Positions 42,774-54,500 of a stretch of 64,000 nt of DNA are shown piece after piece. Source of the DNA: Urophycis tenuis. Taxonomy: Eukaryota; Chordata; Actinopteri; Gadiformes; Phycidae. How positions within the stretch are numbered: the first letter of the stretch is position 1; the number at the start of each line of letters is the position of its first letter. The position numbers were made by a program, and so were the translations under genes. The notes under the pieces were generated by a model that ran no database searches, had not been told where the DNA came from, and worked only from the letters and a program-made list of their open reading frames with translations. The DNA lies in assembly GCA_036785325.1 (NCBI GenBank), contig JAXIVH010000120.1, positions 362,034 through 426,033 on the forward strand. The letters are read 5' to 3'.

Positions 42774-43224
42774 CTAGCCTGGCTGACGCGTCCACATCTC
42801 GATGAGATGGTGGTCTGGGAACTAGGTGTGCATTTTCTCGTATTTGAGGCGTGGTTTACGAATGCCTACAGCCGTTTATTGGGTGCTACGAATGTCTATC
42901 AAATGGCGTCTGGTTCTTCCCATGCTGCTTTGCGCGATTCATAGCCAATTGCTACTAAAAATTAGCTACTAAAATTAAATTAATTGCTACAAAAGCTACT
43001 TAATACACTTTCTAAGGCTGCATCGAACGGTAACGTGTCCGCTGCCATGTTGGATTAACACGCTACAAGCTTCGGTGTCGCGCATAGACGTCGTCATCGT
43101 CTTGCTGCCCCCCGTTCTGTGATTGGTTCCCTAACTCAGGCAAAAATAAGGGCGGTGGTTTCCAGGCTGTCTTTGCAGTGAGAATGAAATCGCGCGCAAA
43201 GCAGCATGGGAATTCCCAGGCTAG
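42774..43224. mobile_element. MITE nested in the L2 LINE
   Basis: Ends are CTAGCCTGG and CCAGGCTAG. Inside, CCCATGCTGCTTTGCGCG (about 42918-42936) is repeated inverted near the right end (CGCGCAAAGCAGCATGGG, about 43193-43210). No transposase. Superfamily not assigned; target duplication unclear. Confidence 0.6.
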
Positions 43225-43525
43225 GCTTTTCCATTAATGGCTTTGAAAGTCAAAAGAAGGACTTTAAAATCAATTATATAACGGACCGGAAGCCAGTGGA
43301 GGACGGGGTAGATGTGGTCTCGTTTCCTTGTGCCTATTAACAGTCTAGCAGCTTTATTTAGGACTAGCTGCAGGCGGGACAGGGATGATTGAGTGATGCC
43401 GGTATAGAAGGAGTTGCAGTAGTCTAGTCAAGATGTGATGAGAGCATGAATTACCCTTTCAAGATCTGGGGGGTTGAGAAGGGTCTTAATCTTTGCAATG
43501 ATTCTGAGTTGAAAAAAGCTGGCTT

Positions 43526-44278
43526 TCACCACTGCCTGTCAAACCGGACCTCTGAGTCAAAAATGACACCCAGGTTCCTAGCATGGGGCCTAGTGAGAGT
43601 GGAGAGGGTGCCTAGGCTGCTGGAGATGGTACTGACTGAGTTTGGGGGACCAAAGAGGACAATCTCACACTTGCTTTCATTAAGTTGCAGAAAGTTGCGT
43701 GCCATCCAGGACTTAAATTCAGCAAGGCAGGACATGAGAGTGTCGATCTTGGACTGGTCGTTCGGTTTCAGAGGGAGATAAAGCTGTGTGTCATCTGCGT
43801 AACTATGGAAGGAGACATTGTACTTCTGAATAATTAAACCAAGGGGGAGCATATACAGAGAAAATAAAATGGGGCCCAGAATGGAGCCTTGTGGGACCCC
43901 GCAGGACAGGGGGGCTGAGGGGGAGAAACGGTTGGTGACATTAACAGAAAAGGATATATTGTCGAGGTGGGAGGTGAACCAGGATAGAGCAGTGCCTCTA
44001 AGACCGACACCATGTTGGAGACGACCAAGTAGGATCGTATGGTCAATAGTGTCAAACACTGCACTGAGGTCAAGCAGCACGAGGACAGCACAGTGATGAT
44101 CATCTGCGGCGAGGAGCAGGTCATTAGACACTTTCAGCAGGGCTGATTCGGTGCCGTGCCCTGCCCTAAACCCTGACTGGAATTTATCCAGGATGTTGTT
44201 CTGTGTAAGACATGAATGGGAGTTTAGAAATTGGCCTATAATTACTGAGCTGGGTGGAGTCTAGGTTTGTTTTTTCAG
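43526..44278 (-). pseudogene. L2 reverse transcriptase fragment
   Basis: From about 44278 down: KTNLDSTQLSNYRPISKLPF, a damaged stretch, then LLAADDHHCAVLVLLDLSAVFDTIDH, PLSCGVPQGSILGPILFSLYMLPLG, the catalytic FHSYADDTQLY and the thumb with KSWMARNFLQLNESKCEIVLFG. The frame ends at 43526. Upstream domains are missing by 5' truncation, and frame breaks lie near 44135-44200. Confidence 0.75.
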
Positions 44279-44949
44279 TAGCAGCTGGACCACTGCTCAT
44301 CACGTTTCACGATGAGCACGCCATCACTGGCTATGGACGCTATGTTAAGGTATCTTTTGATGTCTTTGATGTTGGTAATTTTCTTAGATGATCGTGTCCC
44401 TTGAGTGAGATGAGCATGGGTGCGACGCAGATCAGGGCATTCAGACTGTAGGGACCCCCATGCTGTCCTGCTTGTGAACGGAAGTCTTGCGCAGCAAGCG
44501 CACGACTGAGTCCTGAGTTTGTTGTACAAAGCTGCACACTTGGCACGCCATGTCAGTGCAGTCAGGAGGGTTACGGCTGGCAAAGTCAGATGGGAGAATG
44601 GCAGCGCCAGCCACATGTCGGATAGATACTTGGAATCTGCTTGCCCTGCTAGTCCCCATGTAGACACATGGGGACTAGCAGAGAACTCATTCCTGCACAG
44701 CTTCTCATAGGCTTGCACACATGGTTTGCTGTCGATCAGGACACACACCCTGTGTGAAGACTGAATGATGTAGGGGCCAACGTGCTTGACAGCCGCAGCA
44801 ATGGCAAGAGCTTCCACCTCACAGGGATGCCATGTTGACTGATGGTTACGTAATTTAGCGCTGAAAAAGCCAGCAGGGGCAAGCTTTTTGTTCCGCATTA
44901 TGCACAGGGTAGCAGCTATGCCAGGTCTCCTACCGGAGCCATCAGACAC
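44275..44949 (-). pseudogene. Third gypsy RNase H
   Basis: Shows the RNase H region: VSDGSGRRPGIAATL, AGFFSAKLRNHQSTWHPCEVEALAIAAAVKH, VLIDSKPCVQAYEKL. Separated from RT by an in-frame TGA at about 44958. The second half (about 44660) leaves the original frame, whose remainder (RFQVSIRHVAGAAILPSDFASRNPP) is open in another frame at 44441-44659. Confidence 0.7.
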
Positions 44950-44952
44950 AAT

Positions 44953-46481
44953 TCATAGCTGATCATCTGGACGTGGCAGAGTGACTGAGCGGCTGGAGGA
45001 GAGGCACTCCTTTGCTTTATTGAAGGCACAGTGTACTTCTTCAGTCCACGTAATGTACTCCTGTGACGTCTTCCCTGCGATGGCATCGTCTAGAGGAGCA
45101 AGGAGGGTAGAACAGTGTTGGATTACACGGGCCATTACCTTAACTGCTCCAATGAAAGACTTCATGCCTCCTACTGTCTTCGGAGGCTCACAAGCAGCTA
45201 GTGTGGACACTGGATGGGGGCTTGGCTGAAGCTTACCCTGGGACCACACCCACCCCAGTACCTTTGTGGAGTGAGGGTTAATGACAGTCTTTGATGCCGA
45301 CAGGCACAGGTTGCAGCGTCTCAGAGCATGTAGGACTGAGGACCAGTTATTCACCAGCTCCTCTGGGGAGTTGCCGCCACAATACAAATCATCAAAAAGC
45401 TTTGCCACTACACCTGCTTGAAGTAGATCACCCAGCACACGGCACGTAAGTTCTTCGAGAGCCGTCTCTGATCCAGGCATGCCCATAGCCGAGCGCGCAT
45501 AGACACAGACTCCTCGAAAGGGAGTGACAACGCCACAGTATGGATACATGGATTCGTGTAACAGTGGTATTTGGTAGAAGGCGTTTGTTAAATCAGTTGC
45601 TATTAGGTGTGTCCACTGAGCAATTTGACATATGGTGCTTTCAACATGAGGCATTAAACATGGCTGGGGGTTTTGAGTATCGGCCAACATCAGCAAAAGC
45701 AGTCACCAGACGAAAACTGCCACTGTTTGCTGACTAGGAAGGAAGGGTTGCGATATTCCACTGACACACCTACATCCTCTGGGCGTCGGAAGACCCTCAG
45801 ACTCTCCAGCTCATCGAATTTATGTTGCAACTCAGTAAGTTTGTCTCTGCCATACAAGGGTAAGCGGCCTTTGTGTTGAGGTGGCTCAACTGGACCCATG
45901 TTCACTTTGGATTTGAATGGGCCTACCGCGCCATTGTAGCCAGAGATAGCAGGGTTGAAAACCTCATCATATTTGTCCAGCAAAGTATGAAACCTATCTT
46001 TAAAGCCGGGAGGGAGTAGGTTGTTTGGATCCACTTGGATGCCCCGGGAGTGTTTAACACCTGTATTCAGCACTGGGATGTGTCTGACTATGGGCATGAT
46101 GGTGTAAGATTCTGGTGTTGGGTGTGTTGTGGATGGTGGTAAGAGGGGGTCCACTTGGCAGAAGTGCTGGTGGCGCTTCAAGACATGAGGCTCACTTGAG
46201 AGGTTTGGGATGCGGACCCTCCCTGCAACGCTGGATATCACTCCAGGGTGAGGCCAGGCATGTGCAATCTCACAATTGCGCAAACTGTGTGTATCCAGGC
46301 GGGGTTCCATGACAAATGCCGAATCGGAAGGAGCATCAGGTGGGAGGCATATCATCCGGCCAAATGGTGGTTGATGTGGGAGGGGCACACAACAGCACGC
46401 GGTGACCAGTCTTTTAGCAGGACGCACATAAATGTCATTTGAGGACATAAAAGGGGTGCCTGCTAGTATATCCACATCCAA
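44953..46481 (-). pseudogene. Third gypsy RT
   Basis: The part before the palm (46481-45690) includes DVDILAGTPFM, PFKSKVNMGPVEPPQHKGRLPLYGRDKL and EYRNPSFLVSKQ. The palm (about 45696-45300) has [29 protein letters not shown] and LFDDLYCGG, a DD box with a phenylalanine before it rather than YLDD. The connection follows: [22 protein letters not shown] frame break lies near 45695. Confidence 0.75.
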
Positions 46482-46505
46482 GTTTTCAACTAAGAGGCCG
46501 TCAAA

Positions 46506-47062
46506 TTAACATTTATTTGTGTCACGACAGAACGTGAGGGTCTCTCCTACCACCTTCATGGGAAAGAAACCGTCGGCCTGGTGAGCTGACTGGGAGCTTG
46601 GGGTCACGTGAGCACCAAGGCACTGAGCGGCTGACAGTCTTATCATGTTGCACATAGCACCAGTGTCAAGAATAATGTGTGCATGGTGGTGTGTGTAAAA
46701 GGTGTCGATGTATGGGGATTGCCGAACTTGTACAGCGCGAGCAGTGTGCAGCAATCCTGCAGAATATCCTGATGAGCAGCAAGTGGCTCATCAGGATATT
46801 CATGGTACATGGCTGTGTCGTCAGGATCTTCGTCAAGGACAGAGACAATCTGTCTTGCCTTCAACATGAATTTATGGTCCTGTTCGGGCAAGTACTTGCA
46901 CGTGCTGATGAAGTGTGTGTTGCTCTGGCGGCCTGCTTGTTTGCAGAGAGGGCCCAATTTATCATGGGGTCTCATTCTCATCGGCACTCTAGGAGAGGCA
47001 CCGAATGGGGGCTTGCGTGGAAATGAGCTACTGTATGTACGGTTAGTGGCAGCCGAACGCAT
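46506..47062 (-). pseudogene. Third gypsy zinc knuckle and protease
   Basis: The upper frame gives PLCKQAGRQSNTHFISTCKYL, a Cys/His zinc module, then an acidic stretch. The protease motif [16 protein letters not shown] lies near 46690-46645 in another frame, followed by [13 protein letters not shown] to the stop at 46506. The two parts are split by a shift near 46745. Confidence 0.65.
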
Positions 47063-47366
47063 GATTTTGGCATTGTCAGCTGTGTGGATTTCACTAGGAG
47101 GGAATCAAGAGCTTAGGAAATCTCCGGTTTAATAGATGCCAATGTATGTGTGCGTAATTCAGTGCCTTAGCATTGTTTGACAAGTTTGGGTGAGTCATTG
47201 TGAATTAAGCGTAGCCATGTCACAACTATAAAGTTCTCAAGGGATGGAGACAGCTCTTCATCCTCAGCTAGAGTTTCGCCATGGTGGGTTAATACACAAG
47301 CTTTGAGGAGACTATCCTCTGTAAATGCCATAAGGCCTTATATGCATTTAATATGCCTTTAAGGCC

Positions 47367-47825
47367 TTATATGCATATAATGCCATATAAATCTTCAGGT
47401 AGCTCATTAGTTTCTAAGTGAGTGTCCACAAAATCAATGAGCTGAGCGCCAGTTCTCTGGAAACCGTTATGTAGTCGAATGGCTCGCCAGATACTATCTA
47501 TCAATGTGGAATTCCGGACAATGGTGTTACGTGAAATAACAGGGCAATAGTTAGCAATCTGACTTAGCATCAGTTCTAAATGGCTCACTTTCTGTTGGGC
47601 AGTTCGCCTGCAAGCTTCAGGAATTGGCTCACCATCGTTCCGGAATCCTCTGAGAACGGCAGTTCTACTCTTCTTAGCCCACGTCACCCCCTCGACGAGA
47701 AATGGAGCAAACAATGGGTCCAAAGAGAGTGTATAAAGTAAGTTTTGCTTCCAGTTTTCAAAAGAATTCAGAGTCTCTTGTTTGGATAACCAACACTTTT
47801 TAGGTGTGCGGTTGTTAGTCGCCAT
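47367..47825 (-). CDS. Third gypsy gag-like N-terminal domain
   Basis: A 152-codon frame starting [27 protein letters not shown]... It matches the N-terminal gag of the same element group (hydrophobic and aromatic pattern [15 protein letters not shown], then [18 protein letters not shown]). It stops at 47367, probably early, since relatives continue into the zinc module. Function: assembly of the retrotransposon particle (family knowledge). Confidence 0.6.
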   Translation of the reverse strand: MATNNRTPKKCWLSKQETLNSFENWKQNLLYTLSLDPLFAPFLVEGVTWAKKSRTAVLRGFRNDGEPIPEACRRTAQQKVSHLELMLSQIANYCPVISRNTIVRNSTLIDSIWRAIRLHNGFQRTGAQLIDFVDTHLETNELPEDLYGIICI

Positions 47826-47940
47826 TACGCAGATGGAGAGTGTATCTCAAACTACCTTCTCGGTTGACGACTTGTTCTTGACTTGTTGCTTTATAATTGA
47901 GGCTGGATTCGGTGAATTTGCGCTGCCACCACGCTAGTGG

Positions 47941-48714
47941 TTAGGAATAACTCACAACCGAGAGTGTACAAGTAGTTGACGATAACTTTACTGAAGAGAA
48001 AGCGAGTACAGCAATCGCATGGAGACAGGCAGAATCAACAGGGGCAAGAACAGGCTTTGGCTCATGCGCCAATGAGGTTTTAAAACATAACCAGCGGACT
48101 GGCGCTGACTGTTAATTTCTGTACTGACTCGATCATCCCGTGTAAAACGATCAAAGTATTTATTTATCTAAGTTTATAATTACACATATGAATAGCTATT
48201 ATTTAATCTCCTTTTCATATTAGCATACTGTGTTGATCCATGCCGCCTTGCTACGGAATCCAACGTATTGTGTTTTGTCAGAGATTAATAGACGAACTGG
48301 CCCCACGTCTCCTGCATTTCATTGAGACCCAACGCAGACGAGTTTATGTTACTCTATGCTATCGTTCAATCTATCTAGGCTATCTCTATCTATATATTTA
48401 CTTATATATCTGACACTGTCACTGTCTCACTACTCGTCTCTCTCAATGGTATCAAGCTGGGCTTTCGTCCGGAGTCCCCCATGTGACGTCATACAATGCA
48501 TTGTGGGAAAAATAAGAATCATCGCTAAACTGTTAGCCAAAGACTAACATTTCACCTACCTTTTCTTATTATATATTTCCTTTTTGTGATACCCTACAAC
48601 ATCAAATACAATGGATAACTGTTAAAATGATTATTACCAACTAGAACATTGCCAGAATAGAAAAAAAAAAGATAATCTGCACCATTAAACGTTTATGTGC
48701 CCATGGCACATTAT
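47941..48714. other. No gene; probably contains the 5' LTR of the third gypsy
   Basis: Position and the primer-site-like TGGTGGCAGCG (minus strand, about 47915-47930) suggest an LTR right of 47940, but with no second copy the borders cannot be set. A (CTAT)n-like patch lies near 48365-48410. No frame supported. Confidence 0.35.
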
Positions 48715-48966
48715 ATTCATCTCTGCGGGGGGACTGAAAAAAAAAATTGTGAAAGACATTTCAAATACCTATCCGGGGTTAGCCTGCCTCATGAGGTAAT
48801 CACTCTACATTACCACTGTGTGCTTTAACCGCACACAATGGTAATGTACCAAAATATGTACTCAGATAAAAGTTTGTTTTATTGTTATTCCAGTCGTTGC
48901 CAGAATCCCCACGTCAGACCTTCCACCAACGCCCTCTCCGTCTTTGTTTGGGAAATTGATTAATTC
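48715..48966. repeat. About 250-bp repeat shared with 4320-4570
   Basis: Second copy of the block described at 4320-4570. It sits where the ITIM exon of NITR copy 2 would be expected. Confidence 0.55.
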
Positions 48967-49034
48967 TACACAGTTGTAGTAAGAGCCACTTCTTCTTGAA
49001 GGAAAGTCGAGCTGTAATGAAGAACAACAAAAAT

Positions 49035-49185
49035 GGCATGTAGCAAGGGCATTTTGTCCAAAGCGACTTACAATCACAACATTTGTGGGGTTCAACATGT
49101 GGATAGTCAGAAGTGGGGATCAAACTGCCAACCCTCCAGTTTGTGATCACCCCGTTCTACCCACTGAGATATGCTACCCCAAAGC
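49035..49185 (-). mobile_element. SINE in NITR copy 2 intron 5 region
   Basis: Read on the minus strand it has tRNA-like ATCTCAGTGGGTAGAACGGG and a B-box-like GTTTGATCCCC, then ends AAGTCGCTTTGGACAAAA, as in common fish SINEs. It is at the same site as the SINE of copy 3 (59635-59776); copy 1 lacks it. Confidence 0.65.
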
Positions 49186-49507
49186 TATAATCCTACTGGT
49201 GCATTGGTGTCTAATGATACACTGAGGCCTAGCACATGCTGGTTTGTTACCATAACCAAACAATAGACCTGTTAATTTTACCATCTAGGCAAACTTTGTG
49301 CAGGAAGGTTGGATGTTGCAAAACATATATGAAATATGACTCTTCATTAGCAATACTTAATTGTCGATCCCCCGCTCATACATTATCATTTTTTATCTCC
49401 AAGCCATTCAATATGCCAACTACATTTCTGCTCGGTAAAGAATGAGTTAAGATTCAACAAATCACTAAAACGACACATGATGAGACTTGGTTTTGTGCTC
49501 TTTGTGG

Positions 49508-49562
49508 CCACTGAGTCATGCTGAACATGGTAGGAAGTGCTCAGAATTCCTGAGAATAAGAA
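49508..49562 (-). pseudogene. NITR copy 2: exon 5 remnant without donor
   Basis: The acceptor TTATTCTCAG and the first two thirds of exon 5 are kept, but the end of the exon with its donor is deleted: after CTCAGTG the sequence jumps to intron sequence that in copy 1 lies about 75 bp further on. No ITIM exon is found to its left. Confidence 0.7.
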
Positions 49563-49666
49563 CCAAATAATGGTTTGCATTAAAAAAAATATAAGACATT
49601 TCATAAGACTATATGGGTCTTTCCCACAACATTAATTCTGGAGAATGTAGTTTACCTTTGTAATGC

Positions 49667-51195
49667 TCACAAACTCGCTTTTTTGTTCTGGTAAGAAAGG
49701 ATTATAATCACAACCAGACAGCAAGCCAACAGCATTCCGAGTACCTTGGTAAGTAGATGCCTGTTGGGTTCTAGAATCAGATAATAAACATTGGGTCATC
49801 AGTGTAAAGTGTCTAACGAGTCCTCTTTAGTTATAACAATATCCAACCACAAATTCATTTAATTGAAAAAGCATATGTGATTTGTTTTATACTTATTATA
49901 AGTCGCTTTGGACAAAAGTCATAAATGTCCTAAATGTAAATGTATTTACATCGTACGTTTTGATTTTGGATGTACTTTATACTACAATCAGTACTGGCAT
50001 TTTACTTTCTCAACTAAAATGAATGATGAAACAATGATGTAAAAGATAAGATGGTTTTAAGATACCATTTTGTTTGGCATACAGGGTGAAAGTTACATTC
50101 AATGAAAAGCATGTGTTTTGAGTGAATCAACACTAGGTAGAAACACAACTTTATATTGACCTGTGATGTCGAGCTTGGTTCCATTTCCAAACACAATTTC
50201 TCCACATGATGCCAGGGCACAGTAGTAAGTCCCAGCATCAGAGGTATCTACATTGTTCTTGGGGAGAGTGTAGACACAGCTCTGTGCAGCAGATGGAGGA
50301 CCAGAACTATCTTGACATTCACCACTCCTTTTTCCATTCATGTATATGGAAGCAGGGAGAGATAGTCCTGATCCAGATCTGAACCAGTACACAGTGGGTT
50401 CCCCTTGGCACTGGTTACTGTGGTCCGTCCTCTGGGAGGTAACAGAGCACTGGAGAGCCACAGGGTCTCCCAGCTGAACTGATGCCGACAAAGGCTGTTG
50501 GACCACAGTCAGGTAGACCATCCTATGGTCATTGTTATCTGCACAGTTCAACATAATCATCATCAAAATTTCAAAAAAATATTCGTCATAATTTTGAATA
50601 TAAACACCAAAAGGGATATATCTTACCTTTGACAGACAGAAAGGTGATATTATTCCAAGTGTCAAATCCGTATTGGCGACATAAATAGTTTGCTTCATCA
50701 TCTTTAGTTATGTTTTCAATGATCAGCTTAAAGTAATAAATCCCTTGTTCCTCTGTCAACATGTAATTCAAGGGAAGCTTGGTTCTTTTTGGATCATACA
50801 CATTCGAAGCGACCATTTCGGGAAAATATCCAAAAGATTGCTTGTACCAGTAGAATTGTTTTCGTTTTGTGTTATTACCTTCACAATGAAGAGTAACAGT
50901 ATCTCCAAGTCCTACTAATTTCACAGACACCAAACGAGGACTCTCTTGGGCCTGAATCAGCACTAAAAAAGGAAAGACAAATAAGAACTATGAATAATTG
51001 GTTGTCAACATTCATATTTTTTTTAGCAGCTTTAGTTTTTTTAATACATTGATAAAGAATTCAACCTGTGCTACAATGCAAGTCATATTATCACCAAACC
51101 ACTGGCTAAATTTGAAGACATAAAATAGACAGAAATGTAATTTGAAAAGGAATGTACTTACCTGCCATACTCAGAACTATCATAGCAAAGAACAT
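49667..51195 (-). CDS. nitr: NITR copy 2: receptor with truncated tail
   Basis: Exons: 51195-51162 (signal peptide MFFAMIVLSMA), 50962-50627 (V-like domain), 50538-50161 (six-cysteine Ig domain with FGNGT), 49770-49656 (membrane exon). The first three match copy 1 almost base for base; protein changes I see include K46-Q47 for K-E, L140 for V and D221 for N. Exon 4 differs more (EPNRHLLTKVLGMLLACC) and lacks two bases relative to copy 3 after the membrane codons. The frame therefore ends at TGA 49669-49667, giving 283 residues with a short tail, SYQNKKASL, and no ITIM. It could be a tail-less surface receptor or a young pseudogene; a lysine stands at the outer edge of the membrane segment, so pairing with an adaptor is conceivable but unproven. 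The promoter is intact. Confidence 0.75.
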
Positions 51196-51261
51196 TGTCA
51201 AGTTTTGCCGGTGAAGCTGAATTCAAATGTACTCGCCCTCATGAATGATTCAGACTTAAAA

Positions 51262-51360
51262 GACGTCATTTATAACCCATAGACCAACTTGATTGGCTGC
51301 AACTTAGGGGCACTGAATGAAGCGAGCCAATGATCAACCTCGTATTCTGTGAGGTGTAGT
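51262..51360 (-). promoter_or_regulatory. NITR copy 2 core promoter
   Basis: Minus strand: CCAAT (51292-51296 reversed), then TATAAAT (51268-51274) about 75 bases before the ATG at 51195. ATGACGTC beside the TATA motif (CRE-like) is specific to this copy. Confidence 0.5.
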
Positions 51361-51543
51361 TCATGTTAGATTTTATTGTGGCCGATCGAAACAAAGGTTC
51401 GACAGGAAATGCAGAACTAAGCCATCAGCTGTCAGTGTGTTGGACTGAGTGACAGTTTGTGGACCACAACAAGTCAATAAACTGAGCTCACTCTGGTCTT
51501 CACCCTGCCAGGTTAACCACCAGCTGGGCCCTGTTTCCTACCA
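51361..51543 (-). repeat. NITR-unit upstream duplicon
   Basis: As at 29010-29200; interrupted at about 51543, and the unit resumes at about 55232 with GCAGACAGACGGCTTTCCCC. Confidence 0.6.
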
Positions 51544-51575
51544 TACTATACTTGTCATGTTCATACTCTCACTGT

Positions 51576-54500
51576 ATTCATATTCAAGATTCAAGATTCA
51601 AGTATCTTTATTGTCAAATGTGCTACATGGCAGGCATATAGCACAGATGAAATTGCAGTCCTGTCTCAGACCTGCGGTGCAAAATAAACAATGGACAGAC
51701 AAACGGACACCGTACAGACAAAAACACACAAACACAGAAAAGTACGAAAAAGTGAGGTAGTGCATTGTAAGATGGAAAATTGAATAGTGCAAAAAATAGT
51801 GCAAAATATATTTAAAATAGTCAAAGGACAATTTTAAAGTGTCAGTCAGGATGAGAGTTTTTGAGTGGTGGCGGGAGGGCAATGGTCCGAGGAGGGTGCA
51901 GGGTTAAGAGTCTGTGGCAGGGGGGCAGAGGAGGGGGGGGCGGGGGGGGGCAGGGGCAGAACAGGGAGGGAGTTGAGCCTCCGGACAGCCTGGTGAAAGA
52001 AGCTGTCCTTGAGCCTGCTGGTTCTGGCCCGCAGACTCCGCAGTCTCCTCCCCGACGGCAGAAAACTGAAGATACTGTGGGATGGGTGGGTGGGGTCACC
52101 AGCAATCCTGATGGATTTGCCGGTGAGGCGGGTATTGTAAATGTCCAAAATGGGGGGGAGAGAGACACCGATGATCCTCTCAGCTGCTCTCACTATGCGC
52201 TGCAGTGTCTTGCGGCAGGACACGGTGCAGGCACCGTACCACACAGTGATGCAGCTGGTCAGGAGGCTCTCAATGGTGCCTCTGTAGAAGGTGTGCATAA
52301 TGGTGGATGACGCCCCAGCTCTTTTTAGTTTGCGGAGGAAGTACAGGCGTTGGTTGGCTTTTTTGGCCAGTGATGCGGTGTTCTGGTTCCATGACAGGTC
52401 TTCGGAGATGTGCACACCCAGGAACTTGGTGCTGCTCACCCTCTCCACTGTAGCATCGTTGATGACCAGTGGAGCATGCTGTGTGTGCATTCTCCTGAAG
52501 TCCACAACAATCTCCTTCGTCTTCTCCACATTCAGACGGAGATTGTTGTCCTTGCACCACGTAGCCAGCCTGTTCACCTCACTCCTGTAGATCGTCTCAT
52601 CGCCGTTGTTGATGAGACCCACCACAGTCGTGTCATCCGCAAACTTGATGAAGATGTTGGAGCTGGATGTTGGTGTGCAGTCGTGGGTCAGCAGGGTGAA
52701 TAGGAGGGGGCTCAGCACACATCCTTGGGGGGCCCCCGTGTTCAGTGTGATGGTGCTGGAGGTGCTGCTGCCGACCCGAACAGTCTGTGGTCTTCCCGTC
52801 AGGAAGTCCAACAGCCAGTTGCACAGGGAGGTGTTGAGTCCTAGCTGGTCCAGTTTGTGAATGAGCTGCTGGGGGATGATTGTGTTGAATGCTGAGCTGA
52901 AGTCAATGAACAGCATTCTGACATATGAGTCTTTTGAATCCAGGTGGGTGAGGGCAGAGTGGAGGGCAGAGGAGATGGCATCATCGGTCGAACGATTGGA
53001 CCGATATGCGAACTGGAAAGGGTCCAGGGTGGGGGGGAGGACAGACTTGATGTGTTGCATGACTAGCCGCTCAAAGCACTTCATGAGGATGGGAGTGAGT
53101 GCGACTGGGCGGTAGTCATTGTGGCAGGAGGGAGACGACTTTTTCGGCACCGGGATGATGGTGGTGGCTTTGAGGCATGTGGGGACAACAGCCTGGCTCA
53201 ACGAGGTGTTGAAGATGTCCGTGAAGACATCTGTGAGCTCCTCAGCACAGTCCCTCAGTACACGACCGGGAATGTTGTCGGGACCAGAGGCTTTCCGTGG
53301 GTGTGTCCCTTTGAGGGATCGCCTCACGCTATCTGGGGATAGCGTCAACACCTGGTCGCCGGGAGAGGGTGGGGTCTTCTGTGCCGGGGTGCTGTTGTCT
53401 GCCTCAAAGCGGGCGAAGAAGTCGTTCAGCTCGTTCAGCAGAGGGGTGGAGCTGTCGCAGGTCTGCGGAGAGGGCTTGTAGTCCGTTAAGGATTGGATCC
53501 CTCGCCACAGGTTCCTGGAGTCTCTGCTGTTGCTGAAGCGGTCGGCAATCCTCCTGGAGTACCGTCTCTTGGCCTTCCTGATGCCGCGTGCCAGGTTGGC
53601 CCTGGCTGCCTTCAGGTCCACCTCGTCTCCAGCTCTGAAGGCGGTGTTCCGAGCCCTCAGGAGTCTGTAGACTTCCCCTGTCAGCCATGGCTTCTGGTTG
53701 GCCCGAATGCGGATGCTCTTGGTGACCGTGACGTCATCAATGCACTTCCGCATGTAGGAAGTGACGGTGTCTGTGTATTCCTGGAGGTCTGTGGTGTTGT
53801 TGTAGGTGGCTGCCCGTCTGAACATGCTCCAGTCAGTGGTGAGGAAGCAGTCCTGGAGTGTCTCTGAAGACCCCTCAGGCCACACGCGTACCTGCTTTGT
53901 TGTTGGTCTGATGACTTTGACCAGGGGTCTGTAAGCAGGCATTAACATCATGGTGGTGTGGTCTGAGGCGCCTAGGTGGGGCAGGGGGAGGGCTTTGTAG
54001 GCCCCCTTATGCGTGGTGTAAACATTGTCCAGGATAATATTGCCACGTGTGGGAAAGTGGATGTGTCCATGGAGTTGTGGAAACACGCTCTTGGGGTTTG
54101 CATGATTGAAATCCCCAGCCAGGATGAGGAAAGCATCAGGGTGGGCTGTCTGCTGCTCACTGATGTGCTGGTAGAGTTCATACAACGCCTCGCTCCTGTT
54201 GTTGTTGGAGCCAGGGGGGATGTATATTGCTACCAGGAGTATGGCACTAAATTCCCTCGGCAGGTAGAATGGCCGGCATTTAATGACCAAAAACTCCACC
54301 AGTGTTGAGCAGTGTGTGCAAACCACAGCAGCGTCGCGGCACCAGGCATCACTGATGTAAACACAGAGTCCCCCGCCGCGAGTCTTCCCCCCCTCGACGA
54401 GCACTCTGTCCGCCCGGTAGCATGTTAGCCTGGCCAGTTGAATGGCACAGTCCGGGACGCTGTCAGTAAGCCATGTTTCCACAAAAACAAAGGCACAACA

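Larger units (their letters stand above)
42316..44278 (-). mobile_element. L2-type LINE, 5'-truncated, inside gypsy
   Basis: The 3' end is at the left, with TTTATATAGCACATTTAAA and CCAAAGTGCTTTACAG, typical of fish L2/Maui 3' UTRs; the break at the right lies in the RT. The 3' UTR holds a run of about 25 G (42743-42767) and the MITE. Confidence 0.75.
41217..47940 (-). mobile_element. Third gypsy-type element, degraded and nested
   Basis: Minus-strand order gag, zinc knuckle, protease, RT, RNase H, integrase from right to left, the Ty3/gypsy layout. Its proteins are distant from the two other gypsy elements: RT reads [15 protein letters not shown] and LFDDLYCGG, and gag reads [21 protein letters not shown]. 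Such elements are, to my knowledge, also found in corals and other invertebrates. It holds a solo LTR (41322-41888) and an L2 LINE (about 42316-44278) that contains a MITE. Both LTRs of its own are not identifiable; TGGTGGCAGCG near 47920 could be its primer site. Confidence 0.75.
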
